From assembly GCF_025628885.1 (NCBI RefSeq), contig NZ_JAOTIF010000013.1, positions 100,065 to 164,064 on the forward strand: 64,000 nt of DNA, in the 5' to 3' direction. This stretch comes from Paraflavisolibacter caeni. GTDB lineage: Bacteria > Bacteroidota > Bacteroidia > Chitinophagales > Chitinophagaceae. Both the position numbers and the translations under genes were made by a program. Below, in pieces: positions 26,275 to 35,426 of this stretch. The first letter of the stretch is position 1, and each line of letters begins with the position of its first letter. The notes under the pieces were generated by a model that was not told the DNA's origin, did no database searches, and worked only from the letters and a program-made list of their open reading frames with translations.

Positions 26275-27057
26275 TTATTCATGCGCAGCTAAAATAGGTA
26301 TGGAACTTTCAAAGGCAAGCCTTTTCGTAGTGCTACCTTTGAAGACACTGTTCAGCAAAGAATGGTGCCGGGGAATTGTAATCAGCAAGTCTATGTTTTT
26401 ATCCCTAACAAATGTGAGGATCGTATCTTCCACATCAAAGGTGCCTATAAAGTAAAACTCAGGGTTAAACTCTTTAAACAATTCCAATAAGCGTTCTCTT
26501 TTTTCCAGGTATTCCTCTGTTAATGACACATAATGTTCACTGTTTACATTAACGATGTGCAGGGTGGGCCTGCAAAGCCTTAGTATATTTTTTATAGGTT
26601 CCAGGGGCAGACTGGTTTGCTCGTCTTTATAATCGTAGGTAAGCGCTACATTTTTAACTTCAGAAAACCGGGCTGAGGGTGGAACAATCAAGACAGGACA
26701 GACATTTCTCTCTACCATTTTCAGGGTGTTGCTCCCAAAAAGCACTTGTTCCAGTTTATTTTTTCCGCTAATACCCATGACCACCAAACGGGCATCTAAA
26801 TGCCGGACCAAGCGGCTCAGGCTCTCAATAAAATCGTCGCTTTCCTGCCAACGGCATTCTATCTTAACAATACCTACAGACAGTATTTCGTCCTTAAGCT
26901 GATGCAGGTATTCAATCACTTCATCTTTTTCATCAGGGTCGGAATACACATGGAATAAGACCAATATTGTATCATAATTGCCGGTCAACATTTTAGCTGT
27001 ATAAAAAGCAGCATTATTGGCGGTGGTAGAAAAGTCGGTGGGTACAATGACGGTCAT
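26275..27057 (-). CDS. Universal stress protein, tandem two-domain type
   Basis: 260 residues with two UspA-like domains. Domain one begins TVIVPTDFSTTANNAA and has the ATP-loop-like stretch VVMGISGKNKLEQVLFGSNT (core GISGKNKLE...GS) around 91-110. Domain two (about 140-260) has LLITIPRHHSLLNSVFKGST near its end, a weaker version of the loop. Tandem Usp proteins of this type are common in Bacteroidetes; they bind nucleotides and respond to stress, but their direct target is unknown. It is divergent from smc. Confidence 0.88.
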   Translation of the reverse strand: MTVIVPTDFSTTANNAAFYTAKMLTGNYDTILVLFHVYSDPDEKDEVIEYLHQLKDEILSVGIVKIECRWQESDDFIESLSRLVRHLDARLVVMGISGKNKLEQVLFGSNTLKMVERNVCPVLIVPPSARFSEVKNVALTYDYKDEQTSLPLEPIKNILRLCRPTLHIVNVNSEHYVSLTEEYLEKRERLLELFKEFNPEFYFIGTFDVEDTILTFVRDKNIDLLITIPRHHSLLNSVFKGSTTKRLAFESSIPILAAHE

Positions 27058-27216
27058 AGGAATTTGTGGTTTTAGTAATTTATGTTAAGATAATGCGGAA
27101 AAAGGAATTTACTAAACGGGTTTATTGTTAAAATCGTTAACAGTTTGCTGTTTCATAAAATAAAATTCCCAAATTTCCAAACTGTTATCTTTGCCCGTTA
27201 AAATTATTACTAATAA

Positions 27217-30200
27217 GTGCGACTGAAATCTTTAGAAATCAAAGGGTTCAAAAGCTTTGCTGATAAAACCCTTGTCAACTTTGATGAAAATATTACCGGA
27301 ATTGTCGGACCCAATGGTTGCGGCAAAAGTAATATTGTTGATAGCATACGCTGGGTAATCGGCGAGCAAAAGATCAGCCACTTGCGCTCCGAAAACCTAG
27401 AAAGCCTTGTATTTAACGGCTCTAAAACCCGTAATGCCAGCGGCCTTGCAGAGGTGAGTCTTACTTTTGAAAATACAAGGAACCTTTTACCTACAGAGTT
27501 TAATACTGTAACGATCACCCGGAAGTTTTTCAAAAGTGGAGAAAGTGAATACCGTCTAAATGATGTGCAATGCCGATTGAAAGACATCCAAAATCTTTTT
27601 ATGGATACGGGTGTCTCAACGGACAGCTATGCTATTATTGAGCTTGGGATGGTGGACGACCTGATTAAGGACAAGGAAAACAGCCGCCGCCGCATGCTGG
27701 AACAGGCTGCAGGTATCAGTATCTATAAAACAAGGAAAAAGGAAGCCAAGCAAAAGCTGGATGCAACTGAACAAGATCTTGCCCGTATAGAGGATTTACT
27801 TTTTGAGATCAACAACCAGCTTAAAACCCTGGAAAACCAGGCCAAAAAAGCCCAGAAATACTACGAGATCAAGAAAGATTACCGTGATATTAGTATTGAA
27901 CTGGCAAAGGCTTCCCTTGAAGGCTTTAACCTTACCTATAAAGATTTAAACGAAAAACACGATAAAGAAACTGATCAACGTATAGTTCTTGAGTCGGAAA
28001 TTGCAACCTCAGAGGCCGCACTGGAAGAAGAAAAAGCCGGGTTCATAGAAAAAGAAAAGGCGCTTCATGACAAGCAGTTGAGTTTTAACGAGCTGGTACA
28101 GCAGGTTCGTACCAAAGAAAATGAAAAAAACCTGGCTTCCCAGCGGCTGGAACACCTCAAGGAAAGGGAAACAGGGTTGGCTGCATTCCTGCAGAAGGCA
28201 GCAGGACAAAGTGCAGGCATACAGGAGAGCATCAGTTTTACACAACAGCAGATAGCGGATGAAGAAGAGTCTTTGAACGATTTGACTGCACAATTGGAAG
28301 AACTGAGAACCGCTGTTGATGCCAAACGCAAGATTGCTGACGAGAACCGCTCTACCCTGAACAACCTTCGTACGGCCCACCAACAGGTACAGCGCGACCA
28401 ATTTGATGCGGAGAAGAAAGTAGCTGTTGCGGACACCTCCATTCAAAATGTGCAACGCGCCATTTTCCAGTTGGAAGAAGAACGCGAAGCCCGCGACCAG
28501 CAGATCCAGCTCCTCGAAATGGAAAAGGCCTCGAAAGAAAAACAACTGGCAGAAAAGCAACTGGAACTGGAACAATTACAGGAGCATTATCAAAATACAA
28601 AGGAGCAAATAGCAGAGACCCAGGCACTCCTGGAAAACTTGCGACACCAATTGGCCGAGGAGAACCGTAAGCTTGATGCCAAGAAGAACGAGCACGACCT
28701 TCTGAAAAGCCTTGTAGATAAAATGGAAGGCTACCCGGAAAGCGTAAAATTCTTACACAATAATCCCGGCTGGAACCATACATCCCCTATCCTTTCCGAT
28801 ATTATATATGTGAAGGAGGAATACAGGGCTGCCGTGGAAAATGTATTGGAACCTTACCTAAACTATTATGTTGTAGCTAACCTGCAAGAAGGTCTGCAGG
28901 CAATTCACCTGCTGGATGCTTCTAAAAAAGGGAAAGCCAACTTTTTCCTGCTGGATGAAATCAATAGAAATGGCTTCAATAAAGACGGTCACCAGCCACC
29001 AGGCACCATTGCAGCCCTCGACGTCATTGAAGTGGATGCTCAATACCGCAGCCTAGCTGAGCGGCTCCTTGGCAATGTATATATTGCTGATGATGAGTCG
29101 GTTTTAGAAGCCAGTCACGATGCTGTGCTCCTAGAAAAACATGGCAAATATGTAAAAGGGAAATATGCTCTTACCGGAGGAAGCGTAGGCTTATTTGAAG
29201 GCAAAAAGATTGGTCGCGCCAAAAACCTGGAAAAGCTGCGTGAGCAGATCATAGCCCAACAAGCCATTGTAGATGATTATAATGAGCAAATCAAACTGAG
29301 GCACCAGGAAGTTATTGATCTTAATTCCAATCTCAAAGAGCACCTGATCCGCGAGACAGAACGGGAATTACAACAGTGGAACAACCAAGTATTTGGTCTA
29401 CAAAGCAAGATTGAAAACCTTCAGCAGACCCAGGCGCAGTCCCGCAGAAGACTGGAAGACCTGGAGGACCAACTGGACCAGTCCCATACTTCTATAGAAT
29501 CTGTACGCCATGACTTAACGACACTAAACCAGCAATTAGCGGACAATTCAGAGCAATTGCAGAAGTCGGAATCAGCATACCGCACCATTGAAGTTCAGTA
29601 TAATGAAGTAAATGAACAATTCAACAATCTGAACCTTCAGGCAACCCGCCAGCAAAGCAAACTCAACGCTTTGAAACAGGAGTTGCAGTTTAAGACCAAC
29701 CAACTGAAAGACCTGGATGCACAGGTTCAGAATAATTCAAAGCAATTGGCAGAAACTTCAGAAAGTATTGCTCAATCGGGCATTAACCTGACGGAATTTG
29801 AAGAAAGCCTGCATGAATTAATGCACCGCAGAGAAGAAGAGCAAACGGCTTTGAATGAAGCTGACCAGGCTTATTACATTTTACGTAACCAGTTGAATAC
29901 CAAGGAAAGTGAACTCCGCCATAAAACAAAAGAAAAGGAAATGGTAGAGCACTTGCTGAGCGAGATCAAGGATAAGCTCAATGAGGTAAAACTGCAATTG
30001 GCCGGTATGAAAGAGCGCCTCCATGTTGAATTCAGGATCAACCTGGAGGATATCCTGGATGAAGAGCGCGAAACAGAAACACCGGTTGAAGAACTCCAGG
30101 AAAAATCGGACAGAATGAAAAAACGCCTGGAAAACCTTGGGGAAGTGAATCCTACCGCCATTGAAGCTTTTGAGGAAATGAAGAAGCGTTACGACTTCAT

Positions 30201-30744
30201 TGTGGAGCAAAAGAACGACCTGGTGGAGGCCAAGCAAAGTTTGATGCAAACCATTGCCGAGGTAGAGTCGACAGCCAACCAGAAATTCCTGGATACGTTC
30301 AACCAGGTACGGGAAAACTTCCAGAAAGTATTTAAAGCCCTGTTTACAGAAGATGACCAGTGTGACCTGATCCTCGAAAACCAGGACAATCTTGCTGAAA
30401 CAGGTATAGATATTATTGCCAAGCCCAAAGGCAAGCGGCCCAGTAGCATTAACCAGTTGAGTGGAGGAGAAAGGACCCTTACTGCCACAGCACTCCTGTT
30501 TGCTATTTACCTCATCAAACCAGCGCCTTTCTGTATCCTGGACGAGGTGGATGCTCCCTTGGATGATGCCAATGTAGGAAAGTTCACAAAAATGATCCGT
30601 GAGTTTAGCCAGAACTCGCAGTTCATCATCGTAACACACAATAAAACGACCATGAGTACGGTTGACGTTATATATGGTGTTACGATGCAGGAACCTGGTG
30701 TAAGTAAGCTTGTGCCAGTGGATTTCAGGAGTTTGGCGAACTAA
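27217..30744 (+). CDS. smc: Chromosome segregation protein SMC
   Basis: 1175 residues, the usual SMC length. The start is GTG at 27217, giving the conserved opening MRLKSLEIKGFKSFADKT. Walker A GPNGCGKS is at 31-38. Long coiled coils (about 170-500 and 670-1030, rich in E, K, Q) flank a hinge (about 520-650, with LEPYLNYYVVA and NFFLLDEI). The C-terminal head has the signature LSGGERTLTATAL (about 1081) and Walker B FCILDEVDAPLDD (about 1105). SMC with ScpAB folds and segregates the chromosome. It is divergent from the usp gene and stands alone. Long antisense frames inside it are composition artefacts. Confidence 0.97.
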   Translation: MRLKSLEIKGFKSFADKTLVNFDENITGIVGPNGCGKSNIVDSIRWVIGEQKISHLRSENLESLVFNGSKTRNASGLAEVSLTFENTRNLLPTEFNTVTITRKFFKSGESEYRLNDVQCRLKDIQNLFMDTGVSTDSYAIIELGMVDDLIKDKENSRRRMLEQAAGISIYKTRKKEAKQKLDATEQDLARIEDLLFEINNQLKTLENQAKKAQKYYEIKKDYRDISIELAKASLEGFNLTYKDLNEKHDKETDQRIVLESEIATSEAALEEEKAGFIEKEKALHDKQLSFNELVQQVRTKENEKNLASQRLEHLKERETGLAAFLQKAAGQSAGIQESISFTQQQIADEEESLNDLTAQLEELRTAVDAKRKIADENRSTLNNLRTAHQQVQRDQFDAEKKVAVADTSIQNVQRAIFQLEEEREARDQQIQLLEMEKASKEKQLAEKQLELEQLQEHYQNTKEQIAETQALLENLRHQLAEENRKLDAKKNEHDLLKSLVDKMEGYPESVKFLHNNPGWNHTSPILSDIIYVKEEYRAAVENVLEPYLNYYVVANLQEGLQAIHLLDASKKGKANFFLLDEINRNGFNKDGHQPPGTIAALDVIEVDAQYRSLAERLLGNVYIADDESVLEASHDAVLLEKHGKYVKGKYALTGGSVGLFEGKKIGRAKNLEKLREQIIAQQAIVDDYNEQIKLRHQEVIDLNSNLKEHLIRETERELQQWNNQVFGLQSKIENLQQTQAQSRRRLEDLEDQLDQSHTSIESVRHDLTTLNQQLADNSEQLQKSESAYRTIEVQYNEVNEQFNNLNLQATRQQSKLNALKQELQFKTNQLKDLDAQVQNNSKQLAETSESIAQSGINLTEFEESLHELMHRREEEQTALNEADQAYYILRNQLNTKESELRHKTKEKEMVEHLLSEIKDKLNEVKLQLAGMKERLHVEFRINLEDILDEERETETPVEELQEKSDRMKKRLENLGEVNPTAIEAFEEMKKRYDFIVEQKNDLVEAKQSLMQTIAEVESTANQKFLDTFNQVRENFQKVFKALFTEDDQCDLILENQDNLAETGIDIIAKPKGKRPSSINQLSGGERTLTATALLFAIYLIKPAPFCILDEVDAPLDDANVGKFTKMIREFSQNSQFIIVTHNKTTMSTVDVIYGVTMQEPGVSKLVPVDFRSLAN

Positions 30745-30819
30745 ATTCTAAACCAGGATTAGGTGTTTCTTTAATAGAATGTACTGATCGATGCTTAGGC
30801 ATTATTTAAAATTTGGAAG

Positions 30820-31149
30820 ATGAGGACAATTGTTCTTTTACTGGTATCTAATGTATTTATGACGTTTGCCTGGTACTACCACCTTAAACATACAGGCTGG
30901 CCTCTTTGGAAAGCAATTGCATTCAGCTGGTTCATTGCTTTTTTTGAATATTGCCTGATGGTACCTGCTAATCGCTATGGATTTACAGGAGGGTTCAGTG
31001 CTTTCCAGTTAAAAATGATCCAGGAAGTCATTACACTGGTGGTATTCAGTGTATTCGCAGTATGGGCTTTGGGAGAGCCCTTCCGTTTGAATTATTTGAT
31101 CAGTTTCGGCCTGCTGCTTGGCGCGGTTTATTTCATGTTTAAGAAATAG
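30820..31149 (+). CDS. DUF486 (DMT-like) small membrane protein
   Basis: 109 residues with four membrane helices: about 4-20, 29-47, 66-84 and 90-107. It matches the DUF486 family, small relatives of drug/metabolite transporters, with the motif FEYCLMVPANRYG at about 42-54 and FSAFQLKMIQEVITL. Its substrate is unknown. It follows smc by 75 bases and may be read from the same promoter; no terminator is obvious between. Confidence 0.85.
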   Translation: MRTIVLLLVSNVFMTFAWYYHLKHTGWPLWKAIAFSWFIAFFEYCLMVPANRYGFTGGFSAFQLKMIQEVITLVVFSVFAVWALGEPFRLNYLISFGLLLGAVYFMFKK

Positions 31150-31249
31150 CTTTTACTTTAAAACTGTAAAAGCAAGAAATCTGTTAATTGGCTCTAAAAG
31201 AGCAATTTTAAGAATAAGAAAAATTATTTTTGAAGACGAACTTATCGAT

Positions 31250-31837
31250 ATGAAAACTTTCTTTTCTTTCTTTTTCTTACTGATCACATTTTCCATATTT
31301 GCCCAAGAAAAACCCGAAGGCCTATTTATTAACTCCAAGGCACCGGAATTTAAACTTCAAGACCAGAGCGGGGTGGATATAAGCTTAAAGGAATTGCGCA
31401 AAAAGGGCCAGGTTGTAATGATCTTTTACCAAGGCAACTGGTCGCCATATTGTAACAAGGAGCTGTTACGTTTCCAGGATTCTTTACAGTTCATTACAGA
31501 CAAAGGTGCCAAGGTGATTGCGATCACGCCGGAAGCCTCTGAAGGTATTTCCAAAACCATTGAAAAGACCAAAGCGGTTTTCCCAATCCTTTATGATGAA
31601 GAAATGAAGGTATCCAAAGCCTACCAGGTAGCATATGAAGTGGACGAAAGAACCCTCAACAGACAGAAAAGCTTTGGTAATGACCTGTTAGCTGTAAACA
31701 ATCAAAAACTGAAAGCTTTTTTACCAATTCCGGCTGTTTACATTATTAATAAAGAAGGGACTGTAACCACCCGATTTTTTGAAACAGACCCTCGCAAAAG
31801 ACCATGGGTGAGGGAAGTGTTGCAAGAACTCAAGTAA
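31250..31837 (+). CDS. Secreted redoxin-domain protein (AhpC/TSA-like) with altered active site
   Basis: 195 residues from ATG 31250; the longer frame from 31118 overlaps the previous gene and lacks a signal, whereas here residues 1-19 form a signal peptide ending IFAQ. The thioredoxin fold follows: SKAPEFKLQDQSG (29-41), VVMIFYQGNWSPYCNKEL (core at 60-71), KVIAITPE and PAVYIINKEGTV. Related peroxiredoxin-like proteins have a WCPYC motif whose first cysteine is catalytic; here it is W64-S-P-Y-C68, so only the second cysteine is left. It may not be a peroxidase. It probably acts in the periplasm or at the envelope. Confidence 0.82.
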   Translation: MKTFFSFFFLLITFSIFAQEKPEGLFINSKAPEFKLQDQSGVDISLKELRKKGQVVMIFYQGNWSPYCNKELLRFQDSLQFITDKGAKVIAITPEASEGISKTIEKTKAVFPILYDEEMKVSKAYQVAYEVDERTLNRQKSFGNDLLAVNNQKLKAFLPIPAVYIINKEGTVTTRFFETDPRKRPWVREVLQELK

Positions 31838-31842
31838 ATGTT

Positions 31843-31920
31843 TCGAATCCGCCAAAGGTGGACAAGTTTGAATGACGAATTGGTACGGGTTGAAGAGGCC
31901 TTTGCTCATTCGTCATTTTT
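31843..31920. repeat. Dispersed 38-bp element, copy B, with terminator-like extension
   Basis: Positions 31843-31880 match the element at 18445 at 33 of 38 sites. Its second half, 31871-31880, pairs with 31908-31917 (10 bp), followed by T residues, so in this location it can serve as terminator for the redoxin gene, whose stop is five bases earlier. The minus-strand BNR gene ends 33 bases further on. Confidence 0.6.
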
Positions 31921-31952
31921 CTATCCCAATAAATCAGCGTTCTGAGCGTACT

Positions 31953-33002
31953 TTATTTGAACTTTTTGTCATTGGGGTCGAAAGCAATTTTTCCAACCTT
32001 CCCTCCGCCACCGACTAAAAAAATGGAAGCTCCGTTCCGGGCATTGCCGCAGGCATGAAACCCCTCTTTGCTAATCAGCTGCCAGTGATTGCCTCCGTCA
32101 TAAGAATAATCTACACCGGTAAGCCCACAGGAGATGAGGCGGGTTTCGGATAAATATATTACACAGCTCCTATAACCATGCGGAGGCTCTTTTGGAGCCA
32201 TCCAGCTCCTGCCTCGATCCTTTGAGAAAAAACAATTTAGGGAGTCGGACGCCGGATCATTAAAATCGCCGCCAACTACCATTAAAGTTTTACCACCTTT
32301 GCGCTTGTTGGCATCCATTACAGCCACCGAATTAGCACCCGTGGTCTGTTTTCCCTGGATAACGGGAAGATCCATCACCTGGTCGCGTATGAAAATCCTT
32401 GAGCGAATGCCACCAGATACAAATACCGCTTCATCCTTATCCAATACTGCTATGTTCGTTCCACTGGCAGCAAAAAAAGACTCCCCACTGTCGGCCCGTG
32501 GTTTATATTGATCAGGGATTTCCATCCAGCTATCACCGCCGTCGAAAGTGCGGGCAATAAATATTTTACCATCAATAGGGTCACCGATCGCAATGCCCGC
32601 TTGTTCGTTCCAGAATTCAAGCGCATCCAGGAACATTCCCTTTGTATTGTTTTGATATACAGTTTTCCAGGTTTGTCCTCCATCCACTGTTCTCAAAATA
32701 AAGGCTGGGGCGTCAATGGCAATCACTACAGCTGTAGTGGCGTCAAAAGCATGGATGTCCCTAAAGTCCCTTTTTTCAAACCCATTTACAGCCACCCATT
32801 TCCATGTTTTACCGCCGTCTGTACTTTTCCCGACCGTGCCATTGCTGCCGCTTACCCAGATTACCCTGTCGTTTACAACGCTTAGCCCACGAAGGCTGGT
32901 TTTTGTGCCCTGTGTAATGATTTCGACTTTAGGAACTTTGATTTGTGAATAAGAAGTGAAAGCAAGAAAAACGAAAAAAAGGAGGTAAAGTAGCTGTTTC
33001 AT
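31953..33002 (-). CDS. Secreted BNR/Asp-box repeat beta-propeller protein
   Basis: 349 residues with a signal peptide (about 1-19, ending SYSQ) and repeated Asp-box motifs: KSTDGGKTWKW (about 61), RTVDGGQTWKT (about 105), RTFDGGDSWME, FSKDRGRSWMA and YSYDGGNHWQL. These mark a WD40/YVTN/BNR-like propeller related to photosystem assembly factor Ycf48 or sialidase-like proteins. There is no clear catalytic set, and no sorting domain at the C-terminus. The name in related genomes varies (oxidoreductase, glycosyl hydrolase), with little support. It is convergent with the redoxin gene and divergent from rseP. Confidence 0.8.
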   Translation of the reverse strand: MKQLLYLLFFVFLAFTSYSQIKVPKVEIITQGTKTSLRGLSVVNDRVIWVSGSNGTVGKSTDGGKTWKWVAVNGFEKRDFRDIHAFDATTAVVIAIDAPAFILRTVDGGQTWKTVYQNNTKGMFLDALEFWNEQAGIAIGDPIDGKIFIARTFDGGDSWMEIPDQYKPRADSGESFFAASGTNIAVLDKDEAVFVSGGIRSRIFIRDQVMDLPVIQGKQTTGANSVAVMDANKRKGGKTLMVVGGDFNDPASDSLNCFFSKDRGRSWMAPKEPPHGYRSCVIYLSETRLISCGLTGVDYSYDGGNHWQLISKEGFHACGNARNGASIFLVGGGGKVGKIAFDPNDKKFK

Positions 33003-33141
33003 AGTGGCTGAAAGTTAAGACTTCCCAATCTCTTCTTTAAATATTTGATAAAGGGTAGGGCGTTCCACTTAAATTTAAAGATATTTGCGACTTAGAAATT
33101 TTAAATCACTAAAATTATCCCTATCGGGATCGGTGGTCATT

Positions 33142-34491
33142 ATGTTTTTACTCGCAATTGATTGGTCGGCATTTTTTGCTAATGTAGGGCAGTTTATCCT
33201 GGCATTTTCCATATTGGTGATCCTGCATGAACTAGGACACTTTTTACCTGCCAAGTGGTTTGGCTGCAGGGTAGAAAAATTCTATTTATTCTTTAATCCT
33301 TGGTTTTCATTTTGGAAAAAGCAGATTGGAGAAACAGAATATGGACTGGGATGGGTGCCACTGGGAGGTTATGTAAAGATTTCCGGCATGATTGACGAAA
33401 GCATGGACAAGGAGCAAATGAAACTGGAGCCACAGCCCTGGGAATTTCGCAGTAAACCTGCCTGGCAAAGGTTAATCATTATGATTGGCGGGGTTGTGGT
33501 CAACTTTATCCTGGCTTTTGTGCTGTTTGCCATGATCTTATTTGTTTGGGGTGAGGAAAGATTGCCGGTTAAAAACCTGAAATATGGCCTTGCGACAGAT
33601 TCTCTGGCCACTTCCGTAGGTTTAAAAGATGGAGATATCATAACTGCCGTTAACAATGAGCCTTTGGTGTTTATGAACAATTTACCCAAAGAGTTGATGC
33701 TTACGGATGCAGTTACCTTGGAAGTAAACAGGAATGGAAAAGATACTACATTGAAACTACCGGAAGGATTTATCAGTCACCTGACCAAAAACCAAAGACA
33801 AGGCTTTGTGGCGCCGCGATTCCCGGTAATTGTAGATAGTCTTTCGACCAAAATAGAATTTGCCAGTGGCAAATTTGAAAAAGGCGACCGGTTTCTGTCG
33901 GTCAATAACCAACCTGTCACCTACTTCCATGAATTTGAAAGGTTAAAACAACAAAATAAGGGAAAAGTCATTCCCATTACTGTTTTGAGGGGAAATGACA
34001 CAGCCACAGTAGCTGTGAAAGTTCAGGAAAATGGAAGCATTGGCTTCTATCCCCAAGCACCTACTGTGTTACTAGGAACAGAAAAAGTAGACTATTCGTT
34101 TTTCGAAGCTATCCCTGCAGGATTTAGCTATGGCATCAATACACTTAGGGATTACATTACAGGTATCCGCTTATTATTTACTTCGAAAGAGCACAAAGTG
34201 TCTGACAACCTGGGCAGTTTAATCTCAATTGGAAAAACATTTGGCGGAAGCTGGGATTGGCATCGCTTCTGGACCATGACTGCCTTATTCTCCATCATCC
34301 TGGCTTTTATGAATATCCTGCCTATTCCAGCACTGGATGGAGGTCATGCGCTATTCACCCTATTTGAAATCATCACGGGCCGCAAGCCAAGCGACAAGTT
34401 CATGGAATATGCCCAAATGGTAGGCATGGTATTATTATTGGGCTTAATGGCATACGCTTTAGGGTTAGACATTTGGAGGTTATTTAAATAA
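33142..34491 (+). CDS. rseP: RIP metalloprotease RseP (site-2 protease)
   Basis: 449 residues from ATG 33142; a TTG 19 codons earlier is possible but adds no conserved sequence. The zinc motif HELGH is at residues 29-33 in the first membrane helix, and the second motif NILPIPALDGGH is at about 391-402 with the Asp ligand. Two PDZ domains lie between (about 115-340), with FGKLDS-like loops GLKDGDIITAVNN and KGDRFLSVNNQP. The family cleaves membrane-bound anti-sigma factors within the bilayer. Length fits Bacteroidetes RseP. Confidence 0.95.
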   Translation: MFLLAIDWSAFFANVGQFILAFSILVILHELGHFLPAKWFGCRVEKFYLFFNPWFSFWKKQIGETEYGLGWVPLGGYVKISGMIDESMDKEQMKLEPQPWEFRSKPAWQRLIIMIGGVVVNFILAFVLFAMILFVWGEERLPVKNLKYGLATDSLATSVGLKDGDIITAVNNEPLVFMNNLPKELMLTDAVTLEVNRNGKDTTLKLPEGFISHLTKNQRQGFVAPRFPVIVDSLSTKIEFASGKFEKGDRFLSVNNQPVTYFHEFERLKQQNKGKVIPITVLRGNDTATVAVKVQENGSIGFYPQAPTVLLGTEKVDYSFFEAIPAGFSYGINTLRDYITGIRLLFTSKEHKVSDNLGSLISIGKTFGGSWDWHRFWTMTALFSIILAFMNILPIPALDGGHALFTLFEIITGRKPSDKFMEYAQMVGMVLLLGLMAYALGLDIWRLFK

Positions 34492-34562
34492 AGTGAATAT
34501 TAAGAAACTCATCACGGCAACTGATGTGTATAATTCGTAATTTCGTGTTTTACAAATACTTT

Positions 34563-34932
34563 GGGGGTGTTTGGTTTTGACAGCATAGATCTTTGAAAGT
34601 GTAAGCATGCCGAGCGTTGGATAATTAGCTCGTAAATCTGAATATTCAAAATTCAAATGGCGAATCTAACTACGCCATGGCTGCCTAATTAGTAATTAGC
34701 GCATCCATTATGGCCGAGACTTTCCTTTAGCCTTTCGGGGTGTCTCCGCTTAATCAAATCTGCAAAGGCTGCGGCAACTGAAGGCTGTGACTGTTGCTTA
34801 AGTACCATCCAGCTAAGGAAATAATTGGTTCGTTCTCTTCCGGTTATTTTCCCGACAAATAATTGGGAAATAAGCATGTAGAAAGCTTTCGGCGGTTATG
34901 TTTGGACACCGGTTCGACTCCGGTCACCTCCA
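34563..34932 (+). ncRNA. ssrA: tmRNA (transfer-messenger RNA), tag GESNYAMAA
   Basis: The 5' end GGGGGTG (34563-34569) pairs with CACCTCC at 34925-34931 to form the acceptor stem, and the T-arm GGTTCGACTCC lies just before the 3' end. Between them is the tag frame GGC GAA TCT AAC TAC GCC ATG GCT GCC TAA (34659-34688), encoding G-E-S-N-Y-A-M-A-A, a good Bacteroidetes-type tag ending in AA. Position 34932 is the discriminator A; the next bases are CAA, so the CCA tail is not genome-encoded. A terminator follows. tmRNA rescues stalled ribosomes with SmpB. Confidence 0.96.
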
Positions 34933-34955
34933 CAATTCCTCATTTTGGGCCAAAC

Positions 34956-35005
34956 AAAAAGCCTGTGATCAGAAAACAAGCACTGATCACAGGCTTTTTG
35001 TTTTT
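34956..35005 (+). terminator. Intrinsic terminator of tmRNA
   Basis: Positions 34956-34972 pair with 34983-34999 (17 bp, ten-base loop), followed by G and five T. It starts 24 bases after the tmRNA 3' end. Confidence 0.88.
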
Positions 35006-35426
35006 AATAACATTCATAACGTCGATGCATGGTGCTTAAATACAGATCATTGGCTCTTTCGTTCATACTTAAGAGAAAGAATAATTGATTATACATTCTC
35101 TATAATCTGAATATCAAGGGGCAAATCATAAAATATACTACTTTTTTTTCAAATAACCAAATAGAACTCTGCCTTTGGCACCAACTTTGCTAACAATGGC
35201 CGAGTTCAAATATAAGACCGAGCTCAATTTGATTGTTGGATGAGCAAATTGATTGACAGGTTTTCATAGCCACCACCTCTAGGATTTTTAAACTGCTGAG
35301 GTATTAAAGTGATGTTGTTTGCTTTGGTTGTGCAAAATTGAGAGACGACCCAAAGACTTGAGAGCTGATTGAGACTAATATCTTAAACCCATTTTGAAAA
35401 ACCCTTTAAAAACCTAGTATCCAACT
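35006..35426 (+). other. Intergenic region before the first beta-helix gene
   Basis: About 420 AT-rich bases. I see no gene or strong structure. A weak promoter candidate is TTG near 35362 with TATCTTA about 18 bases later. Unlike the other three paralogues, the sequence just before this gene lacks the AAAGTTAATATCC block. Confidence 0.4.

Noticed and set aside
28009..28575. Long antisense frame inside smc
   Set aside because: Product of codon composition in the coiled coil; smc on the plus strand explains the sequence.
33085..33141. TTG start adding 19 residues to RseP
   Set aside because: The ATG at 33142 gives the usual distance to HELGH.
34689..34877. Minus-strand frame inside tmRNA
   Set aside because: Lies within a well-defined structured RNA gene.
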